From positions 248,001 through 312,000 of the forward strand of contig NZ_WUAF01000001.1 of NCBI RefSeq assembly GCF_009800965.1: a DNA stretch of 64,000 bases, read 5' to 3'. Under the pieces are notes generated by a model, which worked only from the letters and a program-made list of their open reading frames with translations, had not been told where the DNA came from and did no database searches. The DNA is from Cognatazoarcus halotolerans. Lineage in GTDB: Bacteria > Pseudomonadota > Gammaproteobacteria > Burkholderiales > Rhodocyclaceae. The position numbers were made by a program, and so were the translations under genes. Of the stretch, positions 57,315 to 64,000 are shown one piece after another (within the stretch, counting starts at the first letter, position 1; every line of letters starts with the position of its first letter).

Positions 57315-59538
57315 TGATGCGCCCCCAAATTGACTGGAATGCCTTTAACCTCTCGTGTTTGTGCAACGGGTGCTTCTTAGCGTTTCCCCGATTCACAAGC
57401 CCGCCGACGCGTGAGACTTGCACGGTGGTCTCCCCCAAGTCTGCCTCTCGGTTTACCTGTTCCCGTACCCAATAGAAGCCCGAAACATCACATGCACTTA
57501 AGTCGTCAGTGCTTACCGTTGACGGATTGGGATCTGTCGTGAAATCGCGGCCCCTGTATCGACTGTAGCTTTGATAGTTCTTACGCCCAGTAAGCTGCAG
57601 AAACCCTCGACCTCGAAACCTGGACCCGTCGCCCGACATGCCTCCCGTTCCTGCGCTTACCACCCCATTCCCCAGACTCACAGCTTTAGCTGCAACAGCG
57701 CTTGGGCGACGCCTCGAATACGCAATCTCACCTTCACCCGGGTTAACCAAACGAAGCCGCTGAGCAAGCCCCGAGCGGTAGTCTGAAACTGCTTCGTTAG
57801 GCGTAATCAACTCATACATCGTTCTAAAATACCGCGAGTTTCCAAGCTCTTCGCGATACAACCACCAACCGGTTTCATGGCCTATCTGGGCTAGACAATG
57901 AGCGATGCGTATTGCCCGACCCGCAAGAAGATACTTTCTCATCGTCTGCCCCATCGGGATCCGCAATGAGACGGCCCGCGCGACGCCTTTCGCGGGAGCG
58001 AATACCAGTACCCGTTCAAGGTCAGCAGCCCCGAGCCACGTGCAATTGCGCCAATTAAGAACAAAGTACAGCGGATCCCAATGCCAGTGGGTACCACCGA
58101 TCCCCGTACCCGCCGCGGCCCAGGGAAACGTAAGCGCCTCGATGTGCGCGATGAGCTCGCCAAAATCACTGGCGTCCAACCCGAACTCAGGATCCCCGAC
58201 GAGCCAGCCCCAGCGGCCCCTTGCGCTGGCTCGATCCCACTCGCCGGGAAACTTGCAGATCACACGCGCCAGCCGCTCTCGGACCGCTGGTAGCTGGAGG
58301 CGTCGTTCGAGTTCTGACCGCGTTAGGCTGCCGTCGGCGGCGCCGGGATCTTCGATCAAGCGGGTCAGCGCGGCGGACTCGCAGCGGCTGTCTGCATCGA
58401 CGTCGTCATCAATCAGTGTCCAGCCGCGCCATTGCGGAAAATCCGCGTCGCTGAACTTGCGCACGCCGGCGGCGTTCAGGTTGACCCAGCCTTGTCCGCC
58501 CGGGTAACGCACTTCCCGCCAGTGAGGCACATCCGCCGGGACAAGGGCATCAGGGCCGATGACACGACCGAAGCGCAGCAGTTCGTAGACGGCACTCGGG
58601 GCCGGTCTCGCGTTTGCAGGATAGGCATTGCTGATGTCGTTGGCGCTCCGGTACAACTCATATTCGGCATCGCCTTCATTGAGGGGATCGCCAAGCGCTA
58701 CACCATCTTCGTCGTAGCTCGTCAGCCACGCATCACCGCGATGGCCCTGCGGCCCGTCTCCGCCCGCGTAACGCAGCCCCACGTAGCACGGGACGCCTTG
58801 CAGGACATGGGCCGGTGCCACTGCCGGCCTGGTCTCGTTGAATGCTGGGCGCTGTGCGAAGAAGGGAGTTCCGGCTGGCAGGCGAAAATACATCTCGCCG
58901 AAAATCACATCGTTGCGGCCGTCCACGGCGGTGTTCAATGCACCCGCCCGACGGCCAATCAGTGCCTCCAGATTGGCATCGTCGCAGACGATCTCGAGGT
59001 GCAGTTGACGATCGTTGCCGTAAATCATACCGGCCACGCCGATCTCGTCCTTGCGGTAGACCGCCCGGTCCTGCCCTCCGGCCGCCACGCGATGCGCCGC
59101 TCCACGAAGTTCCGACAAGTGCATGTAGATCGACAGGAAACTGACCACGACCGGCTGATTCTGCGCATCGGCGCCGATTTCAGTGGTGTGGCGGATGATC
59201 ACGCATCCGTCGTCGGTCCAGGCAGGGGCATCGCCGTAGGGATTGTAGTTGCGCGGCTCAGTGGGGCTCGGGTTTGCATTGCGAGCCGTCGGGCGACGCG
59301 CATAGACGATTTCGCCATCGGCAATTGCACGTACGTCGAGCACCGCACCACTGGCATCGACCGGCGCCTCGAGATGGCGCCCACCATGCCAGCCGAGCCT
59401 GAAGGAAACCGGGAAGGCGCCCTCGGGTGCCTGAGTGCCAGCCACCATCACTGACGTATCCGGCATGCAGCGCGCGACGAAGTCAGCGTCGCTTTCGTTG
59501 GCGTTGCGTGGCAGCAGGAATGGCGGGCTGATCAGCAT
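57301..59538 (-). CDS. T6SS-associated effector with M23-like and GH19-like domains
   Basis: Protein of 745 aa starting at 59538 (MLISPPFLLPRNANESDADF), 13 bp after the VgrG stop. Residues ~30-260 resemble an M23 peptidase fold (DGCVIIRHTTEIGADAQ; YGNDRQLHLEIVCDD), but Gln replaces the first His of the HxH motif, so it may be inactive or a docking part. From about residue 530 the protein matches GH19 chitinase/muramidase-like hydrolases: AHCLAQIGHETGWWLY with catalytic Glu555, RFRGRGFLQLTGRKNYQSYS and VGGLVNRGN. The GH19 region is much lower in GC than the rest. A VgrG-loaded peptidoglycan hydrolase is the simplest reading. Confidence 0.8.
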   Translation of the reverse strand: MLISPPFLLPRNANESDADFVARCMPDTSVMVAGTQAPEGAFPVSFRLGWHGGRHLEAPVDASGAVLDVRAIADGEIVYARRPTARNANPSPTEPRNYNPYGDAPAWTDDGCVIIRHTTEIGADAQNQPVVVSFLSIYMHLSELRGAAHRVAAGGQDRAVYRKDEIGVAGMIYGNDRQLHLEIVCDDANLEALIGRRAGALNTAVDGRNDVIFGEMYFRLPAGTPFFAQRPAFNETRPAVAPAHVLQGVPCYVGLRYAGGDGPQGHRGDAWLTSYDEDGVALGDPLNEGDAEYELYRSANDISNAYPANARPAPSAVYELLRFGRVIGPDALVPADVPHWREVRYPGGQGWVNLNAAGVRKFSDADFPQWRGWTLIDDDVDADSRCESAALTRLIEDPGAADGSLTRSELERRLQLPAVRERLARVICKFPGEWDRASARGRWGWLVGDPEFGLDASDFGELIAHIEALTFPWAAAGTGIGGTHWHWDPLYFVLNWRNCTWLGAADLERVLVFAPAKGVARAVSLRIPMGQTMRKYLLAGRAIRIAHCLAQIGHETGWWLYREELGNSRYFRTMYELITPNEAVSDYRSGLAQRLRLVNPGEGEIAYSRRRPSAVAAKAVSLGNGVVSAGTGGMSGDGSRFRGRGFLQLTGRKNYQSYSRYRGRDFTTDPNPSTVSTDDLSACDVSGFYWVREQVNREADLGETTVQVSRVGGLVNRGNAKKHPLHKHERLKAFQSIWGRINDVG

Positions 59539-59551
59539 GGGCGATGGCAGC

Positions 59552-62392
59552 TCATGACGAGAATGCGAAGCGCTTTTTCTGCTTGAAGTCGCCGCGTGGA
59601 AAGCTCGGAAGCACATGGGGTGAGCTCTGCGGGCCGGAGAAGCTCTTTTTGCTCGCATGCACGGTGATCGTGCCGGGGCAAGCGACGGCAATGCCACCAT
59701 CGATGGTGATGCTGGCACCACCCGAGACGGCCAGCACAACCCTCCTGGCGGCGGCGAAGGTCACGTCGGCGGTGGCCGAGACGAGCTTCAGATCCTTCTT
59801 CGACTGCAGCTTGAGCGCGTCGCTTTGCGCCTGCAGGTCGATATCGTCACGTGCGGCAATCATGCTGACGCCGCCCTCGTCCTTGCCGCCCTCAAGCGCC
59901 CCGGCCAGCAGGCCAATCGCCTGGCCAGCATGGATGCGGGCCTTGCCGCCGATGGCGAAGCTGGCGTCCTCACCACTTGCCAAGGTGATGACCTCGCCGC
60001 AACTCCACTGCAGATGCTGACCCGCAACCATGCCAATACCGGCTCTGGCGGCCTGGACGATGAGCGGGTCCGTCGTATGTGGCACCGTATCCTGAGCGGC
60101 CGCGGTGCTTTTTGCCGCAGCATCACTGCGTGCGTGCTCGAATCGATCGGCATCGACCGTACCACTTGCTGCGGTGAGGAGGGCCTTCAGCGGTGCGGCA
60201 GCCGCATCGATGCGGCTTTGCCCACTCGCCCGGGAACCCTCTACCGCCGCGAGTTGCACTGTCCGGTGCGTGCCTGCCTGGCTGGATAACACTCGGGCAA
60301 GACCTTCTGCCTGTCTCAACAGCGCGACGGCGGTAGCAAGGTCGCCCGCCGGGGCAGCGTCGCTTCCTGCCTGCCAGCTGCTCAGGATCACCCCTTGCGC
60401 GCCCCGCAATGCACCCCAGGCGTCGGTCCGCAATTCCGCACCAGCTCCCCGAAAACTGCCGCGGTAGTTATCGGCCTGATGAATCAGGTGGCCGAGATTC
60501 AGTTCGCTGCCTGCTTCGGTGCTCTTGAGCTGGACGCGCAGCTGGGCGTCGGTGTCGTCGAATACCAGTTGGCTGTAGCCTGCTCCACCGAACTCCTTGC
60601 TCTTGAAGCCATTCAGCGCGCCGGCATGCCGGTGGGACTCGCCCGCCGCGCCGTGCCATGCCGGACCGTTGCCACCAGCAAGGTTGCCCTGCGCCGCGCT
60701 CACCCCATCGGTAGCGCGGTCGAACACGCTGGGGTCTGACTCGCGAGCGTGTTCACCGCCCGGCGTCGGCACCACACCGCCCTCGCCCTGCCCGTTGTAC
60801 AGCGCGCCGAGGATCACCGGCCGGTCGATGTCGCTCTCGACAAAGCCTACCAGCACCTCCTGACCGATACGCGGCAACCACTGCCACCCCATGCCGGCCC
60901 CCGCCTGACGGCTTGCGAGTCGCAACCAGCAGCTCAGCCTGTCATCCGATTCGTCGCCCCGTTGCCAGTGAAAGCGAACCTTGACGCGACCCAACGCGTC
61001 GCACCACAGCTCGTCCGGGCCGCATGGCGTTGTCTCGCCGTCGGGTCCGACGACGATTGCACTCATCGGGCCGGGCGCAGTCGGGCGGGGATTGAAGCGC
61101 TGCCCGGTATCGTCGACGAGCAGCGCACGCCACCTCGCGCTGGCGCGGATGCATTGGAACTCGTTGCCGTAGCCATGCTCGGCGGCAAGCCGGACGAGCA
61201 CTTCCGACAACCGCAGTGGAGCATCCGTCGGACGCGATTCCTCAGTGCTTGCAATGCCGGATGACTCGGCAGAGGCGCCTGTCGCACGGAGCCTTGTGGC
61301 AATGGCCTCGATCCGCTCGCCGGAAAGATTGTTGATGCCTGCATGGCAAATATCCACGAGGCTGAAGCTGTCGCCCTCGCCATCTTGATCGAAAAGGCCA
61401 GACGGCTTCAGGGGAGATTCGAACAAGGTAAAGCGGGTGCCGGGCCGGAAGCTGCGAACCGTACCGCGCCCGACGAATCGCTGGCGGTGCGCTTCGCTTG
61501 ATTCCGCCGCAATGCGCTGGTAGCGCTCGGCCTCAGCTTCGTTGGCCCACGCACAGGCGCCGCTGAAGTCGTAACGCTCCAGAGCGGGAGCGTCACCCGA
61601 CCGCCCGACCGGTACGCTTGCTGCCACCGAACGCTTGCGCCCGTAATCGTACGAAAGCGCGCTCGAGCGAGTGATGGATACGCGCTGACGAAGGCCGAAG
61701 GCAACGATCGCATCCTGCTCCTCCTGCGAATCAGCACGATGAAAACGGATGCCGGGACCACCAGCGGCATGGGCCGAAAGAAGATCCTCGGGCAACTGGG
61801 AGCTGTCCGCGAAGATACGCATGCGATGCCCGGCGGGTGCGGCCTCGTCCTCCTCGACGCACCAGCCGAGCCCCTCTTCGGCAAGCAACCGGGAAATGAA
61901 AGCGTAGTCGGATTCACGGTATTGCACGCAATAGTTTCGGGGACGGATTTCCGCCAGGAAGGCGGATGCATCGTCGCTCCAGGACCAGGCCGCATGTGCG
62001 CTGTATCCCGAGAAGACCTGATCGACGATCTCGGCCACGGTCTTTTCCTGGAACACCCGGCAATGGCTCACCTGCGAGAGCAGCCAGGTCCACGGCACCA
62101 TGGTGATGCGATAGCGACCGAAGCCGCCATCGGCGTCCAGTCTGCGCGCAGCGCGAAGCAGCCCCGAGCGATGGCTTCGGCTTCCGTCCGGCAGGCTCAC
62201 CAGCAGGCTCGGCGCCTTGCCGAGCAACGTCTCCGGATCGATGAATGCATCGTTTGACAGGCAATCGATCTGGAACTCGAAGCCACCGTTCAGCGTCTCC
62301 TGCCCCCACCAGGCCTCCACGAGAAGCGCCGGGCCCGACTCGCGCCAGCGCAACGCATAAAGACGGGTTTCGGAACTGAACAGCGGGCTCAT
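59552..62392 (-). CDS. vgrG: Type VI secretion system tip protein VgrG
   Basis: VgrG/TssI of 946 aa, start at 62392 (MSPLFSSETRLYALRWRESG). The N-terminal gp27/gp44-like part includes YDFSGACAWANEAEAERYQR and GTRFTLFESPLKP; the gp5-OB region has DALGRVKVRFHWQRGDESDD, GWQWLPRIGQEVLVGFVESD and ALYNGQGEGG; the C-terminal third matches DUF2345 (HLIHQADNYRGSFRGAGAEL; LQWSCGEVITLASGEDASFA), a common cargo or PAAR-interacting extension. The long C-terminal extension of about 300 residues may itself recruit the downstream effector. No other T6SS core gene is in the window, so this is a satellite vgrG island. Confidence 0.93.
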   Translation of the reverse strand: MSPLFSSETRLYALRWRESGPALLVEAWWGQETLNGGFEFQIDCLSNDAFIDPETLLGKAPSLLVSLPDGSRSHRSGLLRAARRLDADGGFGRYRITMVPWTWLLSQVSHCRVFQEKTVAEIVDQVFSGYSAHAAWSWSDDASAFLAEIRPRNYCVQYRESDYAFISRLLAEEGLGWCVEEDEAAPAGHRMRIFADSSQLPEDLLSAHAAGGPGIRFHRADSQEEQDAIVAFGLRQRVSITRSSALSYDYGRKRSVAASVPVGRSGDAPALERYDFSGACAWANEAEAERYQRIAAESSEAHRQRFVGRGTVRSFRPGTRFTLFESPLKPSGLFDQDGEGDSFSLVDICHAGINNLSGERIEAIATRLRATGASAESSGIASTEESRPTDAPLRLSEVLVRLAAEHGYGNEFQCIRASARWRALLVDDTGQRFNPRPTAPGPMSAIVVGPDGETTPCGPDELWCDALGRVKVRFHWQRGDESDDRLSCWLRLASRQAGAGMGWQWLPRIGQEVLVGFVESDIDRPVILGALYNGQGEGGVVPTPGGEHARESDPSVFDRATDGVSAAQGNLAGGNGPAWHGAAGESHRHAGALNGFKSKEFGGAGYSQLVFDDTDAQLRVQLKSTEAGSELNLGHLIHQADNYRGSFRGAGAELRTDAWGALRGAQGVILSSWQAGSDAAPAGDLATAVALLRQAEGLARVLSSQAGTHRTVQLAAVEGSRASGQSRIDAAAAPLKALLTAASGTVDADRFEHARSDAAAKSTAAAQDTVPHTTDPLIVQAARAGIGMVAGQHLQWSCGEVITLASGEDASFAIGGKARIHAGQAIGLLAGALEGGKDEGGVSMIAARDDIDLQAQSDALKLQSKKDLKLVSATADVTFAAARRVVLAVSGGASITIDGGIAVACPGTITVHASKKSFSGPQSSPHVLPSFPRGDFKQKKRFAFSS

Positions 62393-62498
62393 CGGCACTA
62401 CCGTTGCATGGAAGCCGGCAATGCTATGCCATATCCATAAAAACACCAAGCGCGGTCACGCGGGCAAGCCTTGAGGCCGGACGCTCCAGCCAGCCTCC

Positions 62499-63530
62499 CT
62501 AGCCGAACAGGCCGGCCAGTTCCAAGGAGGATTTGCTCCCGACAAAACGGCCTTTTCTGCGGAGCCATGCACGCGCCCGCTCGCGACCGAGCTCGCACAA
62601 TTGCTCGAGAAATGGGCCATGGGCAGCGAGCTTGGTGTCGGACGACAGCTTGCTCATCTCATCGCTGGCTTCTACGAGATGAAAATTCGTCGCCAGCAGA
62701 CGACGTTCCAGCCGCCCCCGCGCCCACCATGGCTGTTCGCCGGCAAACTCACGGGCGTGGGCGAACATCCGCATCTCGCGCAGGAAATTGGCGCTGAAAC
62801 CGAGCTCGCGGCTACGCGTGCGGATGTCTTCGGCGCTACGCGGCGTTTCGCGATGGCGCAGGGGGTTGATGAGCACCAGCAGGATGTCCCTGCTGACACA
62901 CTCGTAAAAGAGCGGAAAAACCGCAGGATTGGCCGTGAATCCGCCATCCCAGTATGGCTCGCCGTCGATCTCCACCGAATGATGGATGCTTGGCAGGCAC
63001 GCGGACGCGAGTAACGCGTCTGGCGTCAGCTCGTGCTCCTTGAACAGTCGAAGGCGCCCGGTATTGGCCGCAGTCGCCGCGATGAAAAGCCGCAGTGGGC
63101 AGTTGCTTCGCAGGCGCTCGAAATCGACCATGCTCGTCACCAGCTCGCGCAACGGATTCAGATCGAAGGGATTCAACTCATAGGGCGAGAAGAGGCTCGT
63201 CCAGCCCATCATCATTTTCATCGCCGGCGTGAGCGTAATACTCTCGCCATCGAGCGTGCGAACGGCCACCTCGAAAGGCACACTGCCGGCTACCGCCCGC
63301 CAGAAATTCGCGAGGGCCTGTCGAGCCCCGTCGCGTCCGCCCTTGAGCAGTCCGTCGGCAAGCACGACGGCATTCATTGCGCCGGCGCTGGTACCGCTCA
63401 CCCCCTCGAAGTCGAGATCACTCGCCTCCAGCAGGTAGTCGAGCACACCCCATGTGAAGGCACCGTGGGCCCCTCCGCCCTGCAGAGCAAGACTGATCCT
63501 GCGCTTCGCAGATGTTCGTTTCAGGCGCAT
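62499..63530 (-). CDS. Patatin-like phospholipase
   Basis: Patatin-family hydrolase of 343 aa. Oxyanion loop ALQGGGAHGAFTWGVLDYLL, nucleophile GTSAGAMNA (GxSxG) and Asp in YWDGGFTANPAVFPL are intact. No signal peptide. It differs from the DUF3734-type patatin at 49439-50635 in its C-terminal half. Neighbours: the vgrG island lies about 100 bp downstream on the same strand; upstream, across a PhaR-like palindrome, is a divergent gene. It might be a T6SS lipase effector or a PHA-granule lipase; the PhaR-like site slightly favours the latter. Confidence 0.88.
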   Translation of the reverse strand: MRLKRTSAKRRISLALQGGGAHGAFTWGVLDYLLEASDLDFEGVSGTSAGAMNAVVLADGLLKGGRDGARQALANFWRAVAGSVPFEVAVRTLDGESITLTPAMKMMMGWTSLFSPYELNPFDLNPLRELVTSMVDFERLRSNCPLRLFIAATAANTGRLRLFKEHELTPDALLASACLPSIHHSVEIDGEPYWDGGFTANPAVFPLFYECVSRDILLVLINPLRHRETPRSAEDIRTRSRELGFSANFLREMRMFAHAREFAGEQPWWARGRLERRLLATNFHLVEASDEMSKLSSDTKLAAHGPFLEQLCELGRERARAWLRRKGRFVGSKSSLELAGLFG

Positions 63531-63661
63531 TTTCCGCTCCTTGCGACACCGCTTTGCTCACGGGCAGTCCGCCGCGCTGCACAATCGCCCACTTTCGGGT
63601 ATAAATCCACAAAACGGCTGAACTATTTACGCAACGCAAAGCAAAGCATCAATAGTTTTTG

Positions 63662-63672
63662 CTGCAATGCAG
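63662..63672. promoter_or_regulatory. Palindrome CTGC-AAT-GCAG in a divergent promoter (PhaR-like site)
   Basis: A perfect CTGC-N3-GCAG palindrome, extended to TGCTGCAATGCAGCA, lies 48 bp before the gene at 63720 and 132 bp from the patatin start. CTGC-N3-GCAG is the core reported for the PHB-responsive repressor PhaR (from memory). The phasin promoter at 9708-9722 has the same TGC-N3-GCA core. Confidence 0.5.
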
Positions 63673-63719
63673 CACAGCTTACACCGAAATGGCTGGCCAT
63701 TCACACAGGAGCTTCCTCA

Positions 63720-64000
63720 ATGTCTTCCTTTCTCCATTTCGATAAGGATCTGGACGACCTCGCGACAGAACTCGTCCGTCTGTCGATGCTCTGCGGGGTG
63801 CGCCTGCGCGAGCCCGGAATCGTGCAGGCGATTCTGGAAAATCACTCGCCGGTCGGCTGCGACAATGAACGCGCTTTCACGAAGATGCGTGGGTTACTGG
63901 TGCTCGCCTATCACATGATCGAAGAATCCGCGGCGGTCGAAGGTGTCGAGGCAACGGTCAAGATGCTCGACCACGCGATCGAGCAGGCCGCTGCCCGCAG
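63720..64000 (+). CDS. Hypothetical protein, cut off by the window end
   Basis: Partial gene: the first 93 codons are present and the frame is open to the last base. Start MSSFLHFDKDLDDLATELVR, preceded by AGGAG at 63707-63711. The visible part is helix-rich, acidic and without signal peptide or membrane segment (GLLVLAYHMIEESAAVEGVE). The PhaR-like palindrome upstream and the divergent patatin gene suggest a link to PHB metabolism, but I recognise no family. Confidence 0.6.
   Translation, partial: MSSFLHFDKDLDDLATELVRLSMLCGVRLREPGIVQAILENHSPVGCDNERAFTKMRGLLVLAYHMIEESAAVEGVEATVKMLDHAIEQAAAR

Noticed and set aside
1-64000. CRISPR arrays, tRNA or rRNA genes, insertion sequences, phage genes
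   Set aside because: None seen: no regularly spaced direct repeats, no tRNA-like cloverleaf ends that I could recognise, and no transposase or integrase motifs in any frame.

Overview
The window is high-GC DNA, and most of it looks like the chromosome of a betaproteobacterium. An affiliation near Rhodocyclales (Azoarcus/Thauera/Zoogloea type) is my inference from gene content; nothing here is a taxonomic marker. Supporting content: polyhydroxybutyrate (PHB) metabolism (esterase/depolymerase, phasin, 3-hydroxybutyrate dehydrogenase, patatins), poly-N-acetylglucosamine (PNAG) export genes, a PEP-CTERM protein, an NCS1-permease/histidine-kinase fusion and a type VI secretion (T6SS) VgrG. I see no rRNA, tRNA, CRISPR array, transposase or prophage.

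Layout. 0.2-3.6 kb: solute-binding protein plus hybrid kinase. 3.6-9.7 kb: CPA2 antiporter, PHB esterase, two double-glycine-leader peptides, DUF2721 protein, MFS transporter, phasin. 9.8-15.8 kb: Lrp regulator divergent from ornithine cyclodeaminase, then a LuxR-type regulator with the permease-kinase fusion. 16.5-27.4 kb: the most unusual part. A sigma-54 promoter precedes two tandem ~730-aa Gly/Asn/Ala/Ser-rich secreted proteins, a 127-aa secreted protein, a periplasmic C39 peptidase and a 384-aa secreted protein; facing them are a coiled-coil/beta-barrel outer-membrane protein, a VpsR-like sigma-54 activator and an OmpA-like lipoprotein. I interpret this as a diverged Fap-like functional-amyloid or surface-fibre system.

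27.7-34.4 kb: an eight-gene minus-strand zinc operon (DUF3299, MacB-like ABC permease and ATPase, DUF2796, metal permease, metal-binding protein, porin, small His/Cys protein). 34.5-39.6 kb: PEP-CTERM protein divergent from pgaA-pgaC-pgaD (pgaB absent). 39.7-42.9 kb: zur, a 51-aa membrane peptide and znuCBA. The two zinc units share a nearly identical 20-bp sequence upstream of their first genes, a likely Zur box. 42.9-48.6 kb: cyclic-nucleotide-gated MscS channel, HD-GYP phosphodiesterase, phosphate permease. 48.7-52.5 kb: bdhA, patatin and YfdX in overlapping frames, then two small stress/envelope genes. 52.7-56.7 kb: NarL/NarX-type two-component pair, orphan Rieske protein, UPF0178 protein. 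56.7-62.4 kb: VgrG, a GH19-type effector and a candidate immunity lipoprotein, with a low-GC module covering the toxin domain and immunity gene. 62.5-64 kb: second patatin and the start of a further gene, divergent across a PhaR-like site.

How it fits together: the window is rich in matrix and surface functions (fibre, PNAG, PEP-CTERM protein, VpsR-like regulator, HD-GYP phosphodiesterase), which suggests biofilm or floc formation under c-di-GMP control, alongside zinc acquisition, carbon storage and interbacterial competition. All functional calls rest on reading motifs and context; no database search was run.
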